A stretch of DNA of 37,601 nucleotides from contig MPUH01000738.1 of assembly GCA_001970955.1 (NCBI GenBank), positions 1 through 37,601 of the forward strand, given 5' to 3'. The position numbers were made by a program, and so were the translations under genes. Under the pieces are notes generated by a model, which saw only the letters and a list, made by a program, of their open reading frames with translations, ran no database searches and had not been told where the DNA came from. Of this stretch, positions 29,601 through 37,601 are shown piece after piece (the stretch's first letter is position 1; each line of letters starts with the position of its first letter). This stretch comes from Stentor coeruleus. Its lineage: Eukaryota; Ciliophora; Heterotrichea; Heterotrichida; Stentoridae.

Positions 29601-31000
29601 TGAAGGAAAAACTCATTAAAGAACTGACTTCTGAAAATATTGTTGTCAAAGAGTTTTCTGGGAAACTACTAGAAAAGGATGAAGAAATAAATGAATTAAA
29701 GGTGATGGTTTGCCAGGAACAGAAATCTGCACAATCTAACACTCAATTATATGAAACACTGCTCAAAGAAAAATCTGATGAAATCAATAGAATGAAGAAA
29801 AGTACGGAAAAACTTATGGAGAAAATTAAAATCACAAAGCAATCATCTTCTGTTGAAACTGAAATTCTCTCAAATCAAGTTGTAGCTCTTCAAAAAGAAC
29901 TCGATTCAATAAAATTAGAATTTTCTTCTTTACAACAAATATATGGAAAGGTAGTAAAAGAGGAGCATAGTTACAAAAATAAAATATCATTTTTAGAAAA
30001 AGAAAATACAACTTGTAGATCAGATATAGAAAGTTTCCTTAAACAAATTGCATCATACAAGCAAACCATAGCAGCTAAAGCTGATAATCATGAAAATCTC
30101 TCAACAAAAATAGAAGAACTCCAAAAAGAAATTAATTATTTAAATAACAAAAACCAAGAATTAATCTCACAATTTGAAGAATCAGAAATCTTAGACAAAG
30201 AAGAAATAGCTAAACTAAACAGTGAACTTATAAAACAACTTCAAATAAATGAAGCTCATGAAAAGGAAATACATATTCTTGTTCAAAAATCAGTAACTGC
30301 TGAGAATGCAGTGAAAAGCTATCATTGTGAGAACTGTGAAACTCTTAAAGAAAAGGTTTCTGAACTTGAGTGTATAATAAATTTGGCAGAAGAATCTTTA
30401 GGTGTTTTTTTTACTAATAACCTTGCAGAGTCTATAACAAAATTAGTTTCAACAAAAAATCAAAACTATAAAAACTCCGCATCTACAACAGAGAACAATC
30501 AATCATCTATAAAAATTTTAAGAAGAGCGCCTAGACCACCTGTTAAACTATCCAAACACGAACTTTTTAAGCGGCAATCAGAAGAATTGAAATCTGAAAT
30601 TTCTGATGAATTACTTAGTAAATACCCATTAGTAAGTGAAGGATCTAAAAGGTCTCATTCCTCAGCCCTTTCCTTACCTGAATTTTCAGATCTAATAAGT
30701 GAACTAAACGATGAAAAAATTGAGTCTGAAAAATATCTAACACAAATAAAAATGCTTAAAGAAGATATTAGAGAGCTTGAAAGAAAACTGAAGAGGACTG
30801 AAGATCTTAACGATAAGATTAATGCTGAGGTTCTAAAAAGTGCCTTGATAAAAATGGTTAGAAGTATGCCGATACAGAATAATGAAATCGAAGGGATGAT
30901 AAGTTTAGTATTTTCTATAATATCAGTGCCAAAAGAAGAGCTTGTCAAATTAGAACCTGAGCGTAAAGCTAAAAACACAAAACTCTTTGGAGTTTTTTAG
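26611..31000 (+). CDS. giant coiled-coil protein with GRIP-like C-terminus (possible golgin)
   Basis: The window shows two frames (26611-28389 and 28346-31000) that are one gene. The 39-bp stretch 28318-28356 is repeated at 28358-28396 around N at 28357, and removing one copy plus the N (40 nt) restores a single 1449-codon frame. Residues 1-220 are Lys/Ser-rich with Ser-Pro sites (PMSSPLRSCRSPK near 195). About 225-1220 is nearly continuous Lys/Glu/Leu coiled coil. A CENC motif lies near residue 1225 and a basic RRAPRPPVK patch near 1285. The last 60 residues (INAEVLKSALIKMV, then PKEELVKLE) resemble a GRIP domain, though the usual Tyr is Val. Golgins with GRIP domains tether vesicles at the trans-Golgi. 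The stop is TAG. Confidence 0.85.
28318..28396. repeat. 39-bp duplication around a single N inside a gene (assembly join)
   Basis: 28318-28356 and 28358-28396 are identical with N at 28357 between them. As written it shifts the frame of the coiled-coil gene. Collapsing it restores the frame exactly, which shows it is an artefact. Confidence 0.95.
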
Positions 31001-31017
31001 GCATTTATAATATAATT

Positions 31018-31428
31018 ATGGAATTTTTCTTGAAGTTCTTATTCAGATGTATCCATATTACAAGTGGAAGTGTTTTAATAGGTAGTATTTTTGCTGATGC
31101 TTATTGGGGTATCAGTGCAAAAAACTACGCATTTATTCAGTCAATAGTTGGAGTTTTACTTCTAGTGTCAGGACTTGTCAATATGAAATTACTTGCCCCA
31201 GATAAGGTAATGGGCAATTTGAAGACCATGTGGACTAGAATGATTCATAGTAAGATTTTGTTTTGGTCATTCCTCCTTCCTTGGCCTGAAGCTGTTTTTA
31301 GACAATTAGGAATGGAATTCCCACGTAAAGTTTTTAATCAAGGACTTATGGTTGTGATTATACTTTTTAGTGTGTATGCCAAACAGCATAGAGACTGGGC
31401 GGTTCTTCAGAAAACGAAAAAGCGATAG
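31018..31428 (+). CDS. small multi-pass membrane protein, function unknown
   Basis: 136 residues with hydrophobic segments at about 12-28, 39-57, 79-90 and 108-121, so three or four membrane passes. A His lies in the first segment (CIHITSG). The loop at 60-75 and the C-terminus (KTKKR) are basic. It loosely recalls small CopD/DUF2269-type membrane proteins with a His in helix 1, but I cannot assign it. Its ATG is only 17 nt after the TAG of the coiled-coil gene on the same strand, so its promoter must lie inside that gene or the two share a transcript. The stop is TAG. Confidence 0.8.
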   Translation: MEFFLKFLFRCIHITSGSVLIGSIFADAYWGISAKNYAFIQSIVGVLLLVSGLVNMKLLAPDKVMGNLKTMWTRMIHSKILFWSFLLPWPEAVFRQLGMEFPRKVFNQGLMVVIILFSVYAKQHRDWAVLQKTKKR

Positions 31429-32158
31429 TTAGATAATATTTTTGATAGGATGAGGAATAATTATGAAACTTTAAAGTGCATAGAGAGATAAAGAAGAATT
31501 GCAAATGATTGATAGAAAAATTTCAGGTAATTATTTTGGATAGGATGAGGAATATTTATAAAATTTTAAAGAGGCTAGTGGAGAATTGTAAAATTTTAAA
31601 GAGGCTAGTGGAGAATTGTAAAATTATTGATAGAAAATTATCAGTTAATTAGATATATTAATTAACGATATGGATTTAAAAGGTACTGAGTTGTGTTATA
31701 ACAATTAAAGGTGAAAATAAGATGGGTGCGAATTAAAGATTAGTAAGATAATAATAAAAGGGTGCTTACAAGTTTACTGCTTTACTACCTATATTTGTAT
31801 TTTTCGACTTCTTTGGATTTTCATATTATTCAAGTTTTATTCTTTTCTGAGTAATGGGTTTTTTAATTGCAACGGATGGATCTACAGGAATTTAATAATT
31901 AAGTGGATCTCCCTTTTAAAGGCAATATAGGAAGCATTTAGGAATCCTAGCTTACTATTCAAATATATTTCTAAGCCAAATAATGATTATAGATATTAAC
32001 TAGTTCTATCCATGAACTATATTATTCTAAGGGACTATTCATAATAACCTAAAACGCATCACATTTCCAAATCCTATTTAATAATCATAAAATATATACA
32101 TAAATCCAACATATATTTATAAAAACCACTCCTTATCACTTTTCCATACCATAAATTA
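31429..32158. other. spacer with nested direct repeats
   Basis: 730 bp between the convergent membrane-protein and CDPK genes. It holds the 30-bp tandem repeat described separately and, around it, two imperfect copies of a unit of about 100 bp beginning GATAGGATGAGGAAT (near 31446 and 31540). No gene is recognised. Confidence 0.5.
31561..31625. repeat. 30-bp tandem repeat, two exact copies
   Basis: 31561-31590 and 31591-31620 are identical and the third unit stops after five bases. They sit inside one copy of a larger imperfect repeat in the 3' spacer of the membrane-protein gene. Confidence 0.85.
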
Positions 32159-33646
32159 CTAAGCATTTTCAGTGATTTCCTGCGAATATCTACTCATATG
32201 CTGTACAAACTCTTCAAAGTCAATCATCCCATCCTTATTTGTATCAGCCTCATCCAGCATTTTCCTAACAATCGAGTCACTCTGTGAAGTCCCTAATGAC
32301 TCTTTAAGTTCCTGAAGGTCGATTTTCCCATCATCATTTTTATCAAAATTCTTAAACGCATTTTTCAAATTTCCTTTACTATAAGCTTGTTGCTGATTAA
32401 CCGTAGCAGTCAAGAATTCTGAATAATTTATAAACCCATTTTTATCAGTATCGCATTGTTTGAATATATTTTCAGGATTAACCCTAAATTCGAAACTATC
32501 AATAGCTTTATGTATTTCATCCATACTAAGAAATCCATCACCATTTTTGTCTATATTTGTAAATACTTCTCTAAGTTTATCAAAATGTGAGTTATCTAGT
32601 ATTTGTGAGACAATAAAAGTATATATTGCTGTTTGCAATCGACTATGAGTCCTAAAACTGGTGAGGTTTTGTAAAGATGAAACTTCAAGCTGTCGATCAG
32701 GAACTTTAGCCATTCCTCTAGATTGTAGCCAGTTATCATTAAAAACTTGTTCGATAGTAAATCGTGTGTTAGGGTTTTTATCAAGCATTTTTCTTAAAAG
32801 AATTTTAGCTTCTTCGGACACTCCTTGCCAAGCTTGTTGTCCAAATGACAATGGGGCTCCTTTGATTTTAGAGTATATTTCCTGATCATTTTTCCCAGGA
32901 AAAGGAACAGTGCCACTGAGCATTATATATAAAATAACCCCTAAGCTCCAAACATCAACTTGTTTGTTATAAGAAGTTGTAAGTATTTCTGGGGCCATAT
33001 AATAACAAGTTCCAATTGCTTTATTAAGTTTCTTTTCTGGGGTAACAAATCTCGAAGTGCCAAAATCAATAAGTTTGAGTTTAGCATTCTGGTCTTCATT
33101 TTCAAATAGTAAATTTTCAGGTTTCAAATCCCTATGTATTATATCCTGATCATGGCAATGCATCACTGCTGAAACCATATCAAGCATATATTTTGCAGCT
33201 TGATTCTCACCAAATTTCTTCATTTTCTGTATTCTATCAAACAATTCCCCTCCTGTACATAACTCAGTTACTATGCATATTTTGCTTTGACTTTTATACA
33301 CATCATATACTCTTATAATATTAGGATGATCAAGAGCTTTTAATATTGACACTTCACGTGTTAATTTATCTACTTCTTTTGTATTTGACTCATTGAGATA
33401 TATTATTTTAACTGCTCTTTTAGAATTAGTTAGTAAGTGAGTTGCTATACATACTTCACCAAATGATCCTCTACCTAATACTTCTCCTAATAGGTAATCT
33501 TTGGTTATTGGCCTTGTCTTTATTTGTATGAAATCCGCTGGGTTTAGAGTAAAAGTTTTAGAGTCCCTAATTGAAGTGCCTATTAGGTCTCTTGGCTTTA
33601 GTTCATCTACATGCTCTAATTTTGCTGGTGCACAGCAATTGCCCAT
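32159..33646 (-). CDS. calcium-dependent protein kinase (CDPK)
   Basis: 495 residues. Kinase domain at about 51-306: Gly-loop GRGSFGEV (58-65), Lys80, HRDLKPEN (171-178), DFG (194-196), GTCYYMAPE (212-220). A junction helix follows (307-350), then four EF-hands with complete Ca2+ loops starting at Asp366, Asp399, Asp435 and Asp468, each ending in Glu at position 12. By family, Ca2+ binding releases the junction and activates the kinase. MGNCCAPAK fits N-myristoylation plus palmitoylation, so it is probably membrane-bound. The start is 12 nt after the stop of the upstream same-strand TTLL gene. The MGNCC start argues against a fused protein. The stop is TAG. Confidence 0.95.
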   Translation of the reverse strand: MGNCCAPAKLEHVDELKPRDLIGTSIRDSKTFTLNPADFIQIKTRPITKDYLLGEVLGRGSFGEVCIATHLLTNSKRAVKIIYLNESNTKEVDKLTREVSILKALDHPNIIRVYDVYKSQSKICIVTELCTGGELFDRIQKMKKFGENQAAKYMLDMVSAVMHCHDQDIIHRDLKPENLLFENEDQNAKLKLIDFGTSRFVTPEKKLNKAIGTCYYMAPEILTTSYNKQVDVWSLGVILYIMLSGTVPFPGKNDQEIYSKIKGAPLSFGQQAWQGVSEEAKILLRKMLDKNPNTRFTIEQVFNDNWLQSRGMAKVPDRQLEVSSLQNLTSFRTHSRLQTAIYTFIVSQILDNSHFDKLREVFTNIDKNGDGFLSMDEIHKAIDSFEFRVNPENIFKQCDTDKNGFINYSEFLTATVNQQQAYSKGNLKNAFKNFDKNDDGKIDLQELKESLGTSQSDSIVRKMLDEADTNKDGMIDFEEFVQHMSRYSQEITENA

Positions 33647-33658
33647 TTTTAATATATA
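33647..33658 (-). promoter_or_regulatory. 12-nt spacer between TTLL stop and CDPK start
   Basis: The whole intergenic sequence is TATATATTAAAA on the minus strand. It is too short for a terminator, promoter and leader together, so either the CDPK promoter lies inside the TTLL gene or the pair is cotranscribed. Confidence 0.6.
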
Positions 33659-35263
33659 TTATTTGGCTATTTTGCCTTTGTGGATTAGAAGGAACTTTCC
33701 TGTTTCCTTTGTTTTCGATGTTATCATCTTCGCTACGTCCTGGAGCACGTCACGCACTAAAGTTGTTGTTATTGGCTATATGGAAATTACTGTGCTATAG
33801 TCTAATGCTGGACTTGAATTGATTTCTATAAGCCAAGGTTTAAGAGCGTTGTCGATCATGAAATCATACCCAAAAAGCTCTATACAGTTCTTCCTTCCCA
33901 AATACCCAGCCGACAACACCGACCACTTAACAATATCTTTAATTTTTGGTAATATAGACTCTCTCCAATAATCTTTATTATATCTTTCTCTTATATAATC
34001 AATAAGCTGACTTGTATGCCACATACATCCATTTTCGCTAGCGCCAAATTTTTTGCTATACTTTGAAATGCTGTTATTAGTCAAATGACTGAACTTATTT
34101 GAAAGGTTGCCAACATCATAGTTTTCAACAGAAAACCTTAAATAACTAGAAGAATATATCCAAATAGTCACAGGTTCACTATTGGTAACCAAAATCCATT
34201 GTCTTATATCAAACTTTTTATTCTGTATCAACAAAGGATTTTCAATATATTTTTGGACAACCCATTTTTGTGAGTTTTGTGTATATGATTTGATTTCTTC
34301 TATATTAGAAAACACCATTATGTCTCTACCTCGAGATTTACTCCCTGGTTTGACAATCCACACATTTTTGTTTCCACAAACATCCATTTGTGGGTCTAAG
34401 TCACTTAGCTTTTCTAAAGTCTCATCTACAAGTTGAGATAGTGAATTTGGCTGGGTCGAAATTTTACCTGTGTTGTATTTTTGGAACTCATTAACTACCT
34501 CGTGAGCATTGTTGGAATTAAGGATTTTCCACTCATTCGAATGTATTAAGTTTAACGATCGGTCATAGTCAACTTTTATATTTTTTTCTATAAAGTGCAT
34601 CCACCTTTTAACAACGTTTAGAGCTGTCATAACTTTTTCATAACAGCCTCCTTTGAGTGAACTGTAGGATTTTAGGATTGAAAGAGCTTTGTAAGTTTTA
34701 AACATGTCGCAGAACTCTTCGTAGTCTTTACCTATCATACGATAACACCTTGGGAAGAAGGTGTTGTAGTCTACGTCGTAGAGTTTTTTTATTTTTTTAA
34801 TGTTTTCGCAGAAGTTCCATTTACAACTGAGTTCGAAGTTCCTGGGGAAGTGGTTAATGATTTGGTCTTCTTGGAGCTTGGAAGGGACTTTTGCTGACCT
34901 TGCCCAGACTAGATTAAAAACCAATGAGTTTTTATCAGTGTTTTCAACCCACCCTCTCTCAATTAGCGCTTGCCTTAAATCAGGATAGTCTCCCATTATA
35001 AGAAAAACATTCGCATTTTTGCTAACTCCCTTCGATATTTTCCATCCATCAAGGTTATGTGCTTTAACTGCAAAATTCGTTTGAAGTTTAAACTCTTTAA
35101 GCTTTACTGGCCTAGGGGTACTTATAGGTATGCTCCTGCTTCTCAAAGCACTGCTTCCATTTCCCTTCTGTGGAGTCTGGATCATTGGGTATATCGGCAT
35201 ATAAGCTTTTTTTAATTCAGTGTGACTAGACGTGTTTTTTTCTCTGTTTTTAAGTTTACTCAT
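33659..35263 (-). CDS. tubulin-tyrosine-ligase-like (TTLL) enzyme, TTLL3/glycylase-like, one 15-nt intron
   Basis: 529 residues after removing the intron at 33776-33790 (exons 35263-33791 and 33775-33659). The TTL domain is at about 135-510: INHFPRN and FFPRCY near 136-173, WIVKPGSKSRGRDI (ATP-binding Lys and Gly-rich loop), VVQKYIENPLL, KFDIRQW, FSHLTNNS, ELFGYDFM and LIEINSSPAL with the metal-binding Glu and Asn. Exon 2 adds PITTTLVRDVLQDVAK, which completes the usual end of the domain. TTLL enzymes add amino acids to tubulin. The INHFPR and FPRCY features suggest the glycylase branch (TTLL3/8/10), which acts in cilia, though glutamylation cannot be excluded. The stop TAA lies 12 nt before the CDPK start. 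Confidence 0.93.
33776..33790 (-). other. 15-nt intron in TTLL gene
   Basis: Sense GTAATTTCCATATAG, phase 0. Removal replaces a premature end after DYST with the family-typical PITTTLV continuation. Its terminal TAG is in frame if retained. Confidence 0.92.
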
Positions 35264-36510
35264 ATTTATATCTAATTTTTATTTGAAAGATTCCTAGCAT
35301 CCCAATGTTTGAATATGTGAAATCAGCGATGAATAGATATAAGATTTTCCTACAATTCATCATAAGGATGAAAAATACTCTTACAACTCTCAGTGTTTTC
35401 ATCACTTAAAATCTCTTTCTCCTTTCAATACTAAAAATATACAAAAGTATAAATAGCCTTATCAAAAATGCTTGATTTTATCGGCTAAAAATATACAAAA
35501 GTATAAATAGCCTTATCAAAAATGCTTGATTTTATCGTAGTTAACTATAAGATTGAAATTTTGTTAACTATATTAAGGTGTTTTCTTGTATGGCATCCAA
35601 TGTATATATGAAAATAAAACTTAAGTTGTATCATAGATATTTAAGTATACGCGGATCCCATTGTTTTATTTATAGAAATTTTGGTTTTGTAATATGGAGA
35701 TTATGAGATAAAGAAGGAAAAATAGGATAGTGATAAAGTTAAAGGCAATACAAGGGATTTTTTTTTTAAGTAAAGAGCATATATTTTCAGACAGTTGAGC
35801 GAAAATATTAGAAAACAAGCGAGTATTGGTTATTGAGATAAGATTCTTGAAACAAGAATATTATGTTTGTTATCACACGACACATATTTAAAGGAATTGC
35901 AATAAAAATCAGTTTCTTGCTTATGAATATGTATTGAAATTTTTTATATATTAGATAATATTGATATATTTTTTGTACAGTTAGAATGGAGATGATTAGG
36001 GAAAGAAATATAAAAAAATAGATTCTTATACATCAGATAGACCGAAAGACTTGCAATAGTTCATATTCATTTTTTATTGAGATAATTTTATTATATGAAT
36101 AAGATAAGTACTTTTTTACAGTGATGGAAACTTGGAGATGTATGATAAGTATTTTTAATGCTGAGTAGGATAGGATTTTTGATATTTAAAAATATAAGAA
36201 TCTTAGCTTTGGAGTTGGGTTTTCATAATTAATATGTTTTATTATAGGATATAAGTGACTTTTGAAAGTGAAACAGGAATTTAGTTTAATTGAGATTATG
36301 AGGTTAGAGGTTAAGATGGAGGTGAGGAAATAAAAACAGTAACTTGGATGTAAAGGAGAATTTTATTTGAATCAATTTATTTATAGGAGCATCTTATATA
36401 ATAGCACTGTCATTATTTAAAACAATACAATATATCAAGTAAACCTGCATTATTACTCATAAAAAGTTTTCAATAAATTCATTAAACATATTTACTTTAT
36501 AATAATCACA
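35264..36510. other. gene-free divergent intergenic region
   Basis: 1247 bp of AT-rich DNA between the divergent TTLL gene and the charged-protein gene. It contains the 53-bp direct repeat and A/T runs near 35760 and 35945. No reading frame or RNA gene is recognised. Confidence 0.5.
35431..35537. repeat. 53-bp direct repeat separated by one base
   Basis: 35431-35483 and 35485-35537 are identical, separated by a single G at 35484. The copy-one-base-copy layout is the same as at the three N joins, so an assembly artefact is as likely as a real duplication. Confidence 0.85.
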
Positions 36511-37014
36511 ATGGGAGTTCATAATTCAAAGCATATTAATATCGAAAATGTTCCAGAACCTCACTCAAGTCGAGAATTCGTCTTACAAAGAAAGCTCCAC
36601 TATAAAAATGAGTTTAATTACGCTAAACAAACACGAACAGATGAAGATTCTGAACAATTAGATGAAAATTCTGAACAATTAGATGAAAATTCTGAACAAT
36701 TAGATGAAGATAGTGAAGGTGATGAAAAAAAGCATAAAAGAACTACTTTTTTAGAACCACCAAAAGGCCATGATGAAATGTCTAAAGATATTTTCCGACA
36801 AAGAAGCTTAAAAAGTGAAATGAATGAATTTACTTTTGCTAAAATAAAACTAGAGGAAAAGAAAAAAAAGCATCATTTGGAAACTGATAAAAGTATTGAT
36901 TCAGAAAAAAAAAATAATAAGTTAGGTAAGAAAGTCCGAAAACACTCTCATAAACGAAATAAAAGTCATGAGCATGAAATCGGTAGTGAATCAAATATAC
37001 CTATCGATAGTTAA
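36511..37014 (+). CDS. charged protein with heptapeptide repeat, function unknown
   Basis: 167 residues, very rich in Lys, Glu, Asp, Ser and His, with no hydrophobic segment. It is probably unstructured. The start MGVHNSKH fits the N-myristoylation consensus (Gly2, Ser6), which could bring it to a membrane. Residues 47-67 are three copies of S-E-Q-L-D-E-N/D encoded by a 21-nt tandem repeat. Lys/His-rich patches fill 117-122 and 133-157. No family is recognised. The reading frame is less AT-rich than its surroundings and ends in TAA, which supports a real gene. Confidence 0.72.
   Translation: MGVHNSKHINIENVPEPHSSREFVLQRKLHYKNEFNYAKQTRTDEDSEQLDENSEQLDENSEQLDEDSEGDEKKHKRTTFLEPPKGHDEMSKDIFRQRSLKSEMNEFTFAKIKLEEKKKKHHLETDKSIDSEKKNNKLGKKVRKHSHKRNKSHEHEIGSESNIPIDS
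36649..36711 (+). repeat. 21-nt coding tandem repeat, three copies
   Basis: Three in-frame units at 36649-36669, 36670-36690 and 36691-36711. The last differs by AAT to GAT. The unit length of seven codons keeps the frame whatever the copy number, so length variation between alleles is likely. Confidence 0.88.
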
Positions 37015-37601
37015 TTTGATTCTAATGCGTTTATCATTTTTCTAGTAAAAAATTTTTTGCTTTAAAATTTATTATCTTATGAGTATATTAGGTTATATAT
37101 GGTTTATACTACAATTATTGTTTTCTATACAAAAATTTTTTCTTTGATGAAATTGAGATCTAAAAGTCATAATTTTTCTTTTTTGTTCAGAAATTCCTTG
37201 AAAGGACATTAGAATTGATATTTTCTTAGAAATTTCTGATTTAGAAAAACTGTTTTTTCCTATGCTTGGAGATTTAGAGTTTTTATGTTTGATTAATAAG
37301 AGTTTAAAAAAAATATTTGGTATTTTATGAATGCATGTATATTTTTTATAATGGAATTAGTTAGTTTAGTCTAGGAATTGGGCTATTTTGAAATTTTAAG
37401 ATTTTTATTTACAGAATTATTTTTTTGTATTAATTTAGATATGATGCATAACTTAAAATATTTTATATGAATTAGTAGTAAGATGCGTAAAATTAAATTA
37501 AAAAAAAAGTTGTTAAAGACCATGAGATGAAGTGAAGAAAATATATTTGATATAAATTAAGCAATTGGATACTAGATCAGAGGGTATTAAGATATTAGAA
37601 A
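37015..37601. other. gene-free right edge
   Basis: 587 bp of AT-rich DNA with long T and A runs. No reading frame, RNA gene or repeat is recognised up to the window edge. Confidence 0.5.

Overview
This window looks like macronuclear DNA of a heterotrich ciliate, most like Stentor. The DNA is very AT-rich with short intergenic spacers. Six introns can be placed by restoring reading frames across in-frame stops, and all six are exactly 15 nt long, run GT...TAG and carry A at position 10. Reading frames follow the standard code. All Trp codons in the open frames are TGG, and every one of the 20 genes ends in TAA (9) or TAG (11), none in TGA. A Blepharisma-like code (UGA = Trp) is therefore not supported.

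Layout, left to right. 1-900: possible decayed or partial coding end, otherwise nothing recognisable. 1003-1782 (-): small coiled-coil protein whose last 32 codons plus stop are tandemly duplicated downstream. 2325-3764 (-): PP2C phosphatase with one intron. It is divergent from 3879-4829 (+), a GSK3-like kinase. 4893-5744 (+): ankyrin protein. 5772-7028 (-): cupin-type JmjC oxygenase with three introns. 7653-8618 (+): pirin. 8768-10057 (-): cyclic-nucleotide phosphodiesterase. A 1.9 kb gene-free stretch follows. 11933-12715 (+): protein with the two halves of a vWA domain in swapped order. 13614-15014 (+): unknown protein. 15094-17295 (-): kinesin-8/KIF19-like motor. 17724-18320 (+): LITAF-like membrane protein. 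18515-19402 (-): MT-A70-family protein with a degenerate catalytic motif (NPPI for DPPW). 20209-20532 (+): small basic protein. 21285-22547 (+): unknown protein. 22628-25669 (-): kinesin-3 with an FHA domain, one intron and a C-terminal CaaX box. 26611-31000 (+): one giant coiled-coil protein with a GRIP-like end, falsely split by an assembly join. 31018-31428 (+): small multi-pass membrane protein. 32159-33646 (-): CDPK. 33659-35263 (-): TTLL ligase with one intron, ending 12 nt before the CDPK start. 36511-37014 (+): charged protein with a heptapeptide repeat.

Many of the genes fit a large ciliated cell: two kinesins, a tubulin-modifying TTLL enzyme, a Ca2+-dependent kinase, a phosphodiesterase, a phosphatase with an N-terminal lipid-anchor motif and a possible golgin. 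There is no operon-like functional grouping, apart from two same-strand pairs spaced so tightly (12 and 17 nt) that shared or overlapping transcripts are likely.

The assembly has defects that matter for reading. Three single N characters (13398, 20880, 28357) each sit between two copies of the same sequence, so they are unmerged contig overlaps. One of them breaks the coiled-coil gene. Another shows two haplotypes differing by a 36-bp indel. No rRNA, tRNA, CRISPR array, insertion sequence or telomere was recognised.
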